The notes under the pieces: model-generated
What the model was told of the DNA's origin: nothing
The model's database searches: none
What the model saw: only the letters and a program-made list of their open reading frames with translations
Shown: piece by piece, positions 25,649 through 34,059 of the stretch
How the letters are laid out: each line of letters opens with the position of its first letter
Position numbering within the stretch: the first letter of the stretch is position 1
Source of the DNA: Xanthomonas hortorum
GTDB taxonomy: Bacteria > Pseudomonadota > Gammaproteobacteria > Xanthomonadales > Xanthomonadaceae
Strand: one strand, 5' to 3'
Assembly (NCBI RefSeq): GCF_002940005.1
Contig: NZ_MDEF01000005.1
DNA: 64,000 nucleotides
Made by a program: the position numbers and the translations under genes

Positions 25649-26071
25649 TGTATCGCCTGGCCCCGGCTAAAGCCCGCTCCGCTGGAAGAAGGAACGGCGC
25701 GTAGGCGATACAGGCTTACCGCAATGGTGCATCAGACCGCACGCGGAGTTGAGCCCCTCTCCCGCCGGGAGAGGGGTTGGGGTGAGGGTACGTGGCGAAG
25801 CCTACACGCACCCAAACGTCACTGGCGCTTCGCCCGTACCCTCATCCGGCGCTACGCGCCACCTTCTCCCGGCGGGAGAAGGAAACAACGCACGCGATCC
25901 AGGCTTATCGCAATCGCACATCGGTGCTACCGCGCATCCGTCGACCCGCACCTCAAAACAACCCGACCACCCACACCAACCCCGTAAACTCCCGATCAGC
26001 CGGCAAGCGCATTTCATGACACGTGAACATGTGCCCGCATAGGTTTCCAGCCTGATCAGGAGAACAACTCG
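25649..26071. other. Intergenic stretch with a large inverted repeat
   Basis: No gene is supported. The middle (25754-25882) is the inverted repeat described separately. Open frames here are readings through it. AGGAGAAC just before 26072 serves as ribosome site of the next gene. Confidence 0.6.
25754..25882. repeat. Complex inverted-repeat intergenic element
   Basis: The left end is a near-perfect palindrome, CCCCTCTCCCG-C-CGGGAGAGGGG. The right end, at 25862-25882, is CCTTCTCCCG-G-CGGGAGAAGG. The inner parts GTGAGGGTACGTGGCGAAG and CTTCGCCCGTACCCTCAT are also complementary. The whole could fold into one long branched hairpin. Elements of this kind are common between genes in xanthomonads and other gammaproteobacteria. 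Confidence 0.85.
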
Positions 26072-26674
26072 ATGCGTTACCGGTCGTCCACGATCGTCGC
26101 CCTCACCGCTCTGGCGCTGGCCGCCTGCAGCAGCACGCCACCACCGCCGAAGACACCGCCACCGCCCGTGGCGCGTGTCGTGCCCACCCGTCCCGTGCAA
26201 CAGGCCGAAGCGGCGCTGGCCTCGGCCTCGGGCAGTCTGGTCAGCGGTCGGGTGGTGCTGGTACCTGCGTTACAGGGAATCCGCATCACCGGCACCGTCG
26301 GTGGCCTGCGCCCGGGCGGTGTTGCCGGCTTCCATGTGCACGAGCGCGGCGATTGCAGTGCCGCCGATGCCAGCAGCGCGGGTGCGCATTTCAATCCGAC
26401 CGGTGCACCGCACGGGCGCGGCGGTAGCGGCGCGCATCACCTGGGCGATATGGACAATCTGCGCGCCGATGCCGAAGGCGTTGCGCACCTGGACATGATC
26501 ATTGCCGGCATCACCCTGGGCGATGCCGCGCCCACCGATGTGATCGGCAGGGCGCTGATCGTGCATGCCGATCCAGACGACTATCGCAGCCAGCCCAACG
26601 GCAATGCCGGCGCACGTCTGGCCTGCGGCGTCATTCGCGTCACCCAATGGCGCACACCCCCTTCGCAGCCCTGA
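26072..26674 (+). CDS. Cu/Zn superoxide dismutase-family lipoprotein, copy 1
   Basis: A 200-residue SodC with lipoprotein signal MRYRSSTIVALTALALAACSS and a proline-rich spacer (TPPPPKTPPPP). Metal-site motifs are GFHVHERGDCS, GAHFNPTGAPHG, GAHHLGDMDNL, RALIVHADPDDY and GNAGARLACGVI, so copper and zinc ligands appear complete. It dismutes superoxide in the periplasm, anchored to a membrane. The first domain loop lacks some of the length of copy 2. A second sodC follows after 49 bases. Confidence 0.9.
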   Translation: MRYRSSTIVALTALALAACSSTPPPPKTPPPPVARVVPTRPVQQAEAALASASGSLVSGRVVLVPALQGIRITGTVGGLRPGGVAGFHVHERGDCSAADASSAGAHFNPTGAPHGRGGSGAHHLGDMDNLRADAEGVAHLDMIIAGITLGDAAPTDVIGRALIVHADPDDYRSQPNGNAGARLACGVIRVTQWRTPPSQP

Positions 26675-26723
26675 GTTGGGGCATCCATGGCCGCAACTGC
26701 GGCCTCTCTACAGGAGTTTTTTC

Positions 26724-27371
26724 ATGCGCATTCTTCCCACGACGTTGTTCCTGGCCACTGCGTTGGTGCTGACCGCGTGCAAGCGCGACGAACTGGCACC
26801 GGCCGATCCCGCACCCGCACCGCAGGCCGGCACGCCAGCCGAAGCGGCGCATGGCGGCGAGCATGCCGCCTCCATGGTCACCGAAGCGGCAGCCACCACC
26901 ACCGCAACCGCCGAGCTCAAGCCGACCAAGGGCAATGAGGTGAAGGGCACGGTGAGCTTCAAGACCGTCGACGGCGCGCTGCGCGTCACCGGCCAGCTGA
27001 GCGGCCTCAAGCCCAACAGCGAGCACGGCTTCCACATCCACGAAAAGGGCGATTGCAGCGCACCGGACGGCAGCAGTGCCGGCGGCCATTTCAACCCGGC
27101 CCAATCCGATCACGGCACCGTCAGCGCCGACCCGCATCACGGTGGCGACATGCCCAACATCAAGGCCGACGCGCAGGGCAATGCCAGCATCGACGGCCCG
27201 GTCTCGAGCAACGTCAATCTCGGCAAGGCCGACCAGTTCGATATCGCCGGCCACGCCGTGATCGTGCATGCCGACGCGGACGACTACAAAACCCAACCCA
27301 CCGGCAACGCCGGCGGCCGTCTGGCCTGCGGTGTGATCACCACCGACAACGCGCCGGCTGCGACCAAGTAA
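26724..27371 (+). CDS. sodC: Cu/Zn superoxide dismutase-family lipoprotein, copy 2
   Basis: A 215-residue SodC starting at ATG 26724 with CAGGAG 9 bases upstream. Lipobox LTAC is at residue 19. An Ala/Thr-rich linker of about 60 residues precedes the enzyme domain. Ligand motifs GFHIHEKGDCS, GGHFNPAQSDHG, PHHGGDMPNI, GHAVIVHADADDY and GNAGGRLACGVI are all intact. It is paralogous to the gene just upstream and probably co-transcribed with it. A perfect palindromic terminator follows. Confidence 0.93.
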   Translation: MRILPTTLFLATALVLTACKRDELAPADPAPAPQAGTPAEAAHGGEHAASMVTEAAATTTATAELKPTKGNEVKGTVSFKTVDGALRVTGQLSGLKPNSEHGFHIHEKGDCSAPDGSSAGGHFNPAQSDHGTVSADPHHGGDMPNIKADAQGNASIDGPVSSNVNLGKADQFDIAGHAVIVHADADDYKTQPTGNAGGRLACGVITTDNAPAATK

Positions 27372-27397
27372 GCCAAAGAAACGGGCAGACAAGCAGA

Positions 27398-27429
27398 CGC
27401 CGCAGTGATCGATCACTGCGGCGTTATTT
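27398..27429 (+). terminator. Terminator after the sodC pair
   Basis: A 26-base perfect palindrome (27398-27423, arms CGCCGCAGTGATC and GATCACTGCGGCG) is followed by TTATTT. Confidence 0.8.
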
Positions 27430-27589
27430 GTTTGGTACACACCTGCCAAACATTGGTGCTGGTTTCAGTGCACGGACCAGTTCAGCACATGGATGTAAGG
27501 CGCGTAGGCGCGTGCCACGTCCGTCACTGAAAACGCCGGTTTTCCAGTACGCGCCAACAGTTCAACGTCCAAAGTAACCGATGCGTTGC

Positions 27590-28474
27590 TTACGCAGCCA
27601 ACGCCTGGCGCGGATCCTGCCCCGGTTCCACATGCACATACAGCACTGGCAGCCCATGCGCTTCCAGCACGGCGGCCATCTGTCGCTGGCGTGAAAGATA
27701 CTGTTCGTACACCCCGCGCAGACGCTCGCAGTTTTCGCGGTCGTGGGTGTAGTAATCGCACCAGCCGGCCGGGTCGAACAGCGCGATGCGCACTTCGCCG
27801 TCGACATAACGCAGCACCGGCTCGGGCGGCTGTTGCAGCCATTCTTCGGTGTGCGGCGCGAGCAGGGCGGCTTCGATCAGCGGCCATAGCGGCGCCAACC
27901 CTTGATTGTCGTACTGCATCGAAATCATCGCCGCCAGATCGTTCGCGGTGAGATAGCGCGCGTGTTCGATGCGTGCGCCGAAGCTTTCCTGCGCCAGCAA
28001 GGCGGTGTCGGCCTGCGCCATGCCCTGGGCCAGCAGCACTTCCTCCATCGCATCGGCCACGGTGGCGACGATGTCCGGATCGCCGGACAGCAGGAACGGC
28101 AGCACGCGCAGGCCGCCGCCGGTGAGTTGTGCATCGGCCTGGAACGGCAACGGAATCTCGCCCTGCGCATCGGCACCGAAAGCCAGCACGCGCGGGCCCT
28201 GATCGCGTCCTGGTGCGCGCGCTTGCAGCTCTTCCAGCCGGCGATGCAGCGGCCAGCCTGGCCGCAGCACTTCGGCGGGGTCGAAATGCGCCATCGCCAC
28301 GCTCAGCTCCAGCGCGCGGATCTCCGGGATCCATTGCGCCAGGTCGCGGCCGATACGTTCGGCCAGCATGCCGGCCTGCTCGGGCACCAAGGCGCCGCGC
28401 TCGGGGGCGCTGCCGCCCGTCAATTCCAGCGCCATCACACCCATGGCGGTCACGCCGTGTTCGGTCTTGCTCAT
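27590..28474 (-). CDS. Conserved-looking hypothetical protein
   Basis: A 294-residue cytoplasmic protein from ATG 28474 (MSKTEHGVTAMGVMALELTGG); starts at 28492 or 28495 are possible. I recognise no domain. It is acidic and probably mostly helical. A central stretch reads LPFLLSGDPDIVATVADAMEEVLLAQGMAQ, and a C-terminal stretch reads ALFDPAGWCDYYTHDRENCERLRGVYEQYLSRQRQM. No signal peptide or membrane segment. It is divergent from the thiolase gene and shares an upstream region of about 90 bases with it. Coding bias is normal for this genome. Confidence 0.75.
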   Translation of the reverse strand: MSKTEHGVTAMGVMALELTGGSAPERGALVPEQAGMLAERIGRDLAQWIPEIRALELSVAMAHFDPAEVLRPGWPLHRRLEELQARAPGRDQGPRVLAFGADAQGEIPLPFQADAQLTGGGLRVLPFLLSGDPDIVATVADAMEEVLLAQGMAQADTALLAQESFGARIEHARYLTANDLAAMISMQYDNQGLAPLWPLIEAALLAPHTEEWLQQPPEPVLRYVDGEVRIALFDPAGWCDYYTHDRENCERLRGVYEQYLSRQRQMAAVLEAHGLPVLYVHVEPGQDPRQALAA

Positions 28475-28562
28475 GATTCGCGGTTGGCCCATCACGGGGT
28501 CGAAGCTACACTGCGGCCATTATGCCTGCCGGCCCTGTGCAGGCCATGTCCCCGAGTCCTCC

Positions 28563-29858
28563 ATGCCAGGTCAACCGATGCCAGCAGCCCGTCCCGTCGC
28601 CATCTTGGGCGGCGTTCGTATCCCGTTCTGTCGTCAGAACACCGCATACGCGGATGTGGGCAACCTGGGCATGTCGGTGCGCACGCTGGGCGCGCTGGTC
28701 GAGCGCTTCGGGCTGCATGGGCAGCAACTGGGCGAAGTGGCGATGGGAGCGGTGATCAAGCACTCCTCGGACTGGAATCTGGCCCGCGAGGCGGCGCTGT
28801 CGTCCGGCCTGTCGCCGCTGACGCCGGGCATCACCCTGCAGCGCGCCTGCGGCACCAGCCTGGATTCGGTGATCACCATCGCCAACAAGATTGCGCTGGG
28901 GCAGATCGATTCGGGCATCGGCGGCGGTTCGGACACGACGTCCGAAGTGCCGATCGTCTACGGCAAGAAGCTGCGCGCGCGGCTGCTGGCCGCCAACCGG
29001 GCCAAAGCCACCGGCGACAAGCTCAAGGCGCTGCTGCGTGGCTTCAAGTTTGGCGAGCTCAAGCCCGAGTTCCCCGGCGTGGCCGAGCCGCGCACCGGCA
29101 AGAGCATGGGCGACCATTGCGAGGACATGGCCAAGGAATGGAACATCGCGCGCGATTCGCAGGACGCGTGGGCGGTAGCCTCGCATCACAAGCTGGCAGC
29201 AGCGTATGAGCGCGGCTTCTTCGATTCGTTGATCGCCCCGTTCCGCGGTGTCTCGCGCGACAATATTTTGCGTGCGGACACCTCGCTGGAAAAACTCGCC
29301 ACGCTGCGCCCGGCGTTCGACAAGACTTCCGGCCGCGGCACGCTGACCGCGGCCAATTCCACCCCGCTCACCGATGGCGCTGCTGCGGTGCTGTTGTCCA
29401 GCGAAGCCTGGGCGCTGGCGCACGGGCACACCCCGATGGCCTATCTGCGCGATGCCCAGGTGGCGGCGGTGGATTTCGTGCATGGCGAAGGCCTGCTGAT
29501 GGCGCCGACCATTGCAGTGCCGCAGATGCTGGCGCGCCAGGGCCTGACCCTGCAGGACTTCGACATCTACGAGATCCACGAGGCGTTCGCCGCCCAAGTG
29601 TTGTGCACGCTGCGCGCCTGGGAAAGCGAAGATTACTGCCGCAATCGCCTTGGTCTGGATGCGCCGCTGGGCCGTATCGACCCGGACAAGATCAACCCAC
29701 TGGGCTCGTCACTGGCGACCGGCCACCCGTTCGCCGCCACCGGCGCGCGCGTGGTGGCCACCGCCGCCAAGCAGCTGGAAGAACGCGGCGGCGGCCGTGC
29801 GTTGATTTCGATCTGTACGGCCGGCGGCATGGGCGTGGTCGCCATCGTGGAGCGCTAA
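28563..29858 (+). CDS. Acetyl-CoA C-acyltransferase (thiolase)
   Basis: A 431-residue thiolase that cleaves 3-ketoacyl-CoA or condenses two acetyl-CoA. The nucleophilic Cys lies in LQRACGTSLDSV near residue 98. The C-terminal triad motifs are EIHEAFAAQ, LGSSLATGHPFAATGARV and SICTAGGMGVV with the second Cys. It is slightly longer than classical thiolases, resembling the FadI type. ATG 28563 (MPGQPMPAARP) and ATG 28578 are both possible starts. A heptamer-containing inverted repeat follows. No fatty-acid partner gene is adjacent, so the pathway is open. Confidence 0.92.
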   Translation: MPGQPMPAARPVAILGGVRIPFCRQNTAYADVGNLGMSVRTLGALVERFGLHGQQLGEVAMGAVIKHSSDWNLAREAALSSGLSPLTPGITLQRACGTSLDSVITIANKIALGQIDSGIGGGSDTTSEVPIVYGKKLRARLLAANRAKATGDKLKALLRGFKFGELKPEFPGVAEPRTGKSMGDHCEDMAKEWNIARDSQDAWAVASHHKLAAAYERGFFDSLIAPFRGVSRDNILRADTSLEKLATLRPAFDKTSGRGTLTAANSTPLTDGAAAVLLSSEAWALAHGHTPMAYLRDAQVAAVDFVHGEGLLMAPTIAVPQMLARQGLTLQDFDIYEIHEAFAAQVLCTLRAWESEDYCRNRLGLDAPLGRIDPDKINPLGSSLATGHPFAATGARVVATAAKQLEERGGGRALISICTAGGMGVVAIVER

Positions 29859-29881
29859 GCTGCTGCGCAGCGGGATTAGGC

Positions 29882-29952
29882 ATTCGGGATTGGGGATTCG
29901 CTAAGGCGACGTTCTTTTTGCGAATCCCGACATCCCCAATCCCCAATCCCCA
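29882..29952. repeat. Inverted repeat containing the CAATCCC heptamer
   Basis: GGGATTCG (29893-29900) pairs with CGAATCCC (29921-29928). The right flank holds about two CAATCCC units in CCCCAATCCCCAATCCCC, and the left flank holds their complement GGGATTGGGG. It uses the same heptamers as the large array at 11184-11296 and looks like a short relative of it. Confidence 0.8.
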
Positions 29953-29970
29953 ACCTGCAAGGACGCATGG

Positions 29971-30513
29971 ATGTCGAACGATGATGTTCGTGAACCACCC
30001 ACCCTTTACCTGACACCAGCGCAAGGCGAGGTCTGGCGCGAAGGCGATGTGCTTGTGTGCACGCCGGGCGCCGATCTGCCGGCGCGTTGCGTCAAGTGCA
30101 ATGCGCCGGTCGATGACTTGCCGCGTCGCTATATCTTTCACTAGCATCAGCCGGTGATTTATCTGGCACTGTTGATGGGCGTATTGCCGTATCTGATCCT
30201 GGCCATTGTGCTGCGCAAGCGCAGCGCGCATGTGCTGAGCTTGTGCGCCCAGCACGAGCGGCGCCGCGTACGCTATGTCGTCATCGCGAGGGCATCGGTC
30301 TTGCCATTGCTGCTAGGTGGTCTGGCGCTGGACGGCGCGATCGGCTGGCTGACCGGCGCTGCTGTGATGGCGGCAATGCTGTTGATCGGAAGGCTCGGTT
30401 CGCGCGTGTTATCGCCGCAATCTGTCGATCACGAGCAGGCGCGTTTCCTGGGTGCCTGCGATGCGTTCTTGCGCGAGCTGCCAGCACCGCCTTGGGGATC
30501 GCGCAATAGGTGA
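29971..30513 (+). pseudogene. Zinc-ribbon/two-helix membrane protein gene interrupted by an in-frame TAG
   Basis: From ATG 29971 (AAGGA 8 bases upstream) the frame reads 57 codons, including CTPGADLPARCVKCNAP with paired cysteines. It meets TAG at 30142-30144, and the same frame then continues for 122 codons as HQPVIYLALLMGVLPYLILAIVLRKRSAHVLSLC. A second hydrophobic segment follows (LPLLLGGLALDGAIGWLTGAAVMAAMLL). The join RRYIFH-stop-HQPVIYLA suggests a former tryptophan codon (TGG to TAG). The unbroken protein would have about 180 residues. A GTG at 30154 might restart translation. The function is unknown; sequence error or readthrough is possible. Confidence 0.7.
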
Positions 30514-30623
30514 TCTGCGGTGCGGCGCGTATCTGCAGATATTTTTGTAGCGTTCTTGCGTTGCCGTCGCTGCAGATGTCATCGCAGGCCGGTGAATTTT
30601 GGTGGCAGCACTCCCGCTCAGAC

Positions 30624-30657
30624 CCACAAAAACAAAAAGCCCCGGACATGCCGGGGC
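30624..30657 (-). terminator. Terminator of the hem genes
   Basis: GCCCCGG (30639-30645) pairs with CCGGGGC (30651-30657). On the minus strand it is followed by TTTTTGTTTTTG, a strong U-tract. It ends the minus-strand hemD-hemX-hemY unit. Confidence 0.8.
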
Positions 30658-30720
30658 CTTTCAGTTAATCCACACATCGCCGCAGAATCGATCAGACGTG
30701 ATCGATGACAGCGTGATCGA

Positions 30721-31986
30721 TTACGGCACGCGATCATCCGGCGCAAGCGGGTCGGCCGGCGGTGTTGCATACGCCGAGACGATCGGTCCACGCAACGATT
30801 GCTGTGGCAAACCCTCATGCACCGGTTCGCCGCGTGCGGCGCGCAGGGCATTGGCATAGCAGTGCTGCGCCGACAGCAGATCGCCGGCTGCGGCAAAGCC
30901 ATGCCCGAGTTCTTCCCAGGCCTCGCTGCCGGCGCCGTTGGCCACGGCGCGATGCAGAAATTCTTCGGCCTGCGACCACTGTTGCTGGTGACGCGCCAGG
31001 CGCGCCATCGTCAACAACAGGCCCGGGCTATCCGGATACTGGGTGAGCCAACGCTGCGCACTGGCGCGGCGCGAATCGTATTTTTCCAGTGGCAGCACAC
31101 CGTACAGACGCACCAGCGATTCGTCCCATTGCGTATCCAGCGCCTGTTCCAGGCTGTGTACGGCCGCATCGTCCCAATGCAGAATCGCCGCGCGCTGTGC
31201 ATAGGCGCCGACGACTGCCGGATAGGTGCGCAGCGGCTTGGGCAGCGCTTCCCAGCGTTCTGCCAGGGCATTGGCATCGCCGGCCTGCAACAGCGTCTGT
31301 TCGGCCAGGGTGGCTTCCAGCGCGTTGTAGGCATCGGGTGCCAGCACCGCCTGCTGACGCAATGCGCCGAGTTGACCGTAGGCCTCGTCGGCACGGCCGA
31401 TCTGCGCCAGGGCCTGCGTGCGCAGCAATAGCCCGCGTGCCGGCAGCGGTTGCGCGTCGGCACTATCGAGCGCATTGATCGCCTCGACCGGGCGTTGCCG
31501 CGCCAGATGCCGTTCGCCCTGCAGCAGCGCATGTGCGGTGGGGTCGCGCTCGGCCAGTTGCTGGGCCAGCGCAGTGGCCGAGGCGTCATCGCCGCGCGCA
31601 TCGGCCACACGGACTGCACTTGCCAGTGCGATACCGCTGACGTCGTCGTCCTCGCTGGCAGTGACGAGCAGGCGCTCGGCACGCTGCCACTGACCGTGAT
31701 CGGCGGCGCGCAGGCCTTCGATCAGGCGGGCGCGGCCCTTCTTGCGGCGGTACTTGCCCCAGACCCGGAACGGCAGGCTGATCAGCGTCCACACCAGCCA
31801 CAACACCAGCAGCGCGATGACCAGGATCAGCAGCGCCTGCGGCATCGCCGCGCGGTAGTCGTTGCCGCCGACGCTGACCACTACATTGCCCAGGTCGTAA
31901 CTGTTTTGATGCGACAACCATTGCGCACCGAGCACGCCCAGCGCCACGGCAACCAACAGGATCAAGACGGTACGCAACACTTTCAT
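30721..31986 (-). CDS. hemY: HemY-like TPR membrane protein of the heme locus
   Basis: A 421-residue inner-membrane protein with two N-terminal helices (VLRTVLILLVAVALGVLGAQWL and PQALLILVIALLVLWLVWTLI) followed by HemY_N features (FRVWGKYRRKKGRARLIEGLRAADHGQW). A periplasmic or cytoplasmic TPR superhelix completes it. In proteobacteria this gene follows hemD and hemX; it is not the protoporphyrinogen oxidase of the same name in Bacillus. It overlaps hemX by four bases (ATGA). Its role is probably scaffolding of tetrapyrrole or envelope complexes. Confidence 0.9.
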   Translation of the reverse strand: MKVLRTVLILLVAVALGVLGAQWLSHQNSYDLGNVVVSVGGNDYRAAMPQALLILVIALLVLWLVWTLISLPFRVWGKYRRKKGRARLIEGLRAADHGQWQRAERLLVTASEDDDVSGIALASAVRVADARGDDASATALAQQLAERDPTAHALLQGERHLARQRPVEAINALDSADAQPLPARGLLLRTQALAQIGRADEAYGQLGALRQQAVLAPDAYNALEATLAEQTLLQAGDANALAERWEALPKPLRTYPAVVGAYAQRAAILHWDDAAVHSLEQALDTQWDESLVRLYGVLPLEKYDSRRASAQRWLTQYPDSPGLLLTMARLARHQQQWSQAEEFLHRAVANGAGSEAWEELGHGFAAAGDLLSAQHCYANALRAARGEPVHEGLPQQSLRGPIVSAYATPPADPLAPDDRVP

Positions 31987-32960
31987 TGGGTGGATCTCCC
32001 TTCACGCATGGCCTGCAGTTGCAGCAGGGTGGTGCCCAGTTCCGGCAGGCGCGGACGCAGTGGCGCTTGTTGCAAGGTGCGCAGGCGCGTGCGGGCCTGG
32101 CGACGTTGTGGCGAATCCGGCCACAGCCGGGTGGTCCAGGTTTCCACGCGCCGCAGCGATTGGACGAAGCCGGCGGCATCGCCGCGCTCGGCCGCAGCGC
32201 GGGCCAGGCTGACTTCGATCTGCAAGGCATCGCGCGCGGCGTTGCGGTCGCCGCCGACGAGCAGTGCATCGCCACGGCTGGGGCGAATGTCCACCAGCGG
32301 CGCGAGCACTTTCTGCCACCACGGCTGCGCGGCTTCGTTCTCTTGCGCGGTGTGTTCCGGCAAGCGCTGCAGATCGGCGGCGAGTGTGTCCAGCAGTTGA
32401 CCGGCTTGCGCTTGCGGGCCAGCGCCGAGGCGGTCCAGTGCGTCGCGTTCCTGCACCAGCGCCTGGCGCAGATTGAGATAGCCCGGGTCGTCCACGCCGT
32501 TGAGTGCGGCATTGGCCAGCGCATAGGCACGGCGTGCGCCGTCGGCGTCGCCGGCGATACTCAGGCGTTGCTGGCCGAGCCGCAGCAGCAGTTCCACTTC
32601 ATCCAGACGCAGCGCCTGCGCGCCATGGCGATTGGGATCGGCCAGTTTCTGTACGGTTTCTTCGAGCAACGCGCTGCGCTGGCTTAGCCCGAGCATTTCA
32701 TCGCGTAACACACGATTGGTCGCTGCGGCATCCTGCAGGCGCTCGTTGGCCAGGCGCTGATCGCGGCGCAAGGTTTCCAGCATCTGCTGGGTGCCATCCC
32801 AGCGTTGCTGCTGCGCTTGGGCCGCCTGCAGCTGCCCGCTTTGATAGGTCTGCCATGCGCGCCAGCCCAGAAACAGCGCCACGCCCACTGTCGCCACGGC
32901 AACCGCAAGCAGCAGCCAGGCCACGGGGAAGCGTCGCGTGGAAGCGGGCATTTCAGTCAT
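31983..32960 (-). CDS. hemX: HemX-like membrane protein (annotated uroporphyrinogen-III C-methyltransferase)
   Basis: A 325-residue protein with one N-terminal transmembrane helix (FPVAWLLLAVAVATVGVALFLGW, residues 11-33). A coiled-coil stretch follows (QLQAAQAQQQRWDGTQQMLETLRRDQRLANERLQDAA), then the HemX domain (VELLLRLGQQRLSIAGDADGARRAYALANAAL). No SAM-binding methyltransferase motif is present, so the common enzyme name is doubtful. It lies between hemD and hemY in the order usual for the family. Confidence 0.9.
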   Translation of the reverse strand: MTEMPASTRRFPVAWLLLAVAVATVGVALFLGWRAWQTYQSGQLQAAQAQQQRWDGTQQMLETLRRDQRLANERLQDAAATNRVLRDEMLGLSQRSALLEETVQKLADPNRHGAQALRLDEVELLLRLGQQRLSIAGDADGARRAYALANAALNGVDDPGYLNLRQALVQERDALDRLGAGPQAQAGQLLDTLAADLQRLPEHTAQENEAAQPWWQKVLAPLVDIRPSRGDALLVGGDRNAARDALQIEVSLARAAAERGDAAGFVQSLRRVETWTTRLWPDSPQRRQARTRLRTLQQAPLRPRLPELGTTLLQLQAMREGRSTQ

Positions 32961-33063
32961 TGGGACATCCTCGGGCGGTCACGACTGGCGCATGCGCCGC
33001 AGTCATCTGGTACAGCATGGCGTGCCGCAGCAGACGCCCGCAAGCGCTGGATGGATTCGGAGT

Positions 33064-33840
33064 TCAGCAAGGTCGTGATGGTGTCACGATCGCTGCAGCG
33101 GCGGCGGCCAATTGCTCGGGCAATGGACCTGCGGCGCGCACCACATGCGTGAAGCCGGCGGCGTGTGCGGATGCGCGCATGCGCTCGCTGGAGGCCACTA
33201 CCGGATGGAGTCGCCAGGCATCGACCAACGCTGCGGGCAATTGCTGTAACACCAGCGATAGCGCTTCGGCGCTGCTCAATGCCAGCACGCTGCGTGGCAG
33301 TGCACTGGCCAGGGCGTGCACGGCCGATGCGCGCAATCGCAGCGCGACGCGTTGATAGACATCGGCGCGCAGGATGTGTGCGCCACGCTGCTCCAATGCC
33401 GGTGCCAGCATGCCGCGCCCGCCTGGCGCAGTGATCAGTGCGACTGTCTGCAATGGGGGCTCGAACAGTGGCAGTGCCAGCAGTCCTTCGCTATCCATGC
33501 GCGCAGGGCGCACCACTGCATCGATCCCGCAGGCCTGCAATGCGCGCGCGGTGCCCTCTCCCACGCTTACCCATTGCGCCTGTGCTGGCCGCCGCAGCGG
33601 TGAAAGACGCTGCGCGGCGTGTACCGCTGCCGGGCTGGTGAATACCGCGATCGGTGCCTGCAGCGCTTGCTCCAGTGCGGACCGCGCCTGTGCGGTGTCG
33701 TTGGTCTGCAGCCGCCACGGCGACAGCGCGAGCAGCCGTCCGCCATGCCGGGCGGCGGCCCGCCGCAGTGGTGCGTGCTCACCGCTGGGTCGCAGCGAGA
33801 TCAGGGTCCAGGCGTCGGTCGAAGAGGTGGGCCGGGTCAT
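33064..33840 (-). CDS. hemD: Uroporphyrinogen-III synthase
   Basis: A 258-residue HemD that cyclises hydroxymethylbilane to uroporphyrinogen III in heme synthesis. It has the two-lobed pattern: TLISLRPSGEHAPLRRAAARHGGR, APIAVFTSPAAVHAA, WVSVGEGTARALQACGIDAVVRP and VALITAPGGRGMLAPALEQRGA. SVLALSSAEALSLVLQQL and HPVVASSERMRASAHAAGF follow. The ATG at 33840 (MTRPTSS) is chosen; 15 extra codons upstream look non-conserved. It is first of the hem operon and divergent from a glycosyltransferase gene. Confidence 0.9.
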   Translation of the reverse strand: MTRPTSSTDAWTLISLRPSGEHAPLRRAAARHGGRLLALSPWRLQTNDTAQARSALEQALQAPIAVFTSPAAVHAAQRLSPLRRPAQAQWVSVGEGTARALQACGIDAVVRPARMDSEGLLALPLFEPPLQTVALITAPGGRGMLAPALEQRGAHILRADVYQRVALRLRASAVHALASALPRSVLALSSAEALSLVLQQLPAALVDAWRLHPVVASSERMRASAHAAGFTHVVRAAGPLPEQLAAAAAAIVTPSRPC

Positions 33841-34059
33841 CTCACGATTATGCGAGAACGTTGCGGCGTCAGGGCAAGATGGCACCGCGCCGATGTCGCC
33901 GGTGGCGATCTCATCGGACCGAATGCCGTCACTCGCAGCAGCGTTTGCAGGCGAAATCGCCTGCGTTCATGAATGAGACGGGCGTCTCATTTCGTAACCT
34001 CTTGTAAATCTCGTGGATCCGGCCACGATCCGCCTCGACAGCCACGCCGGAGTAGTACC

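Noticed and set aside
25724..26042. Short open frames between ntrC and sodC
   Set aside because: They read through the large inverted repeat and have no family features.
29882..29952. CRISPR-like repeats
   Set aside because: Heptamers without spacers; a tandem/inverted repeat, not an array. No cas gene is in the window.
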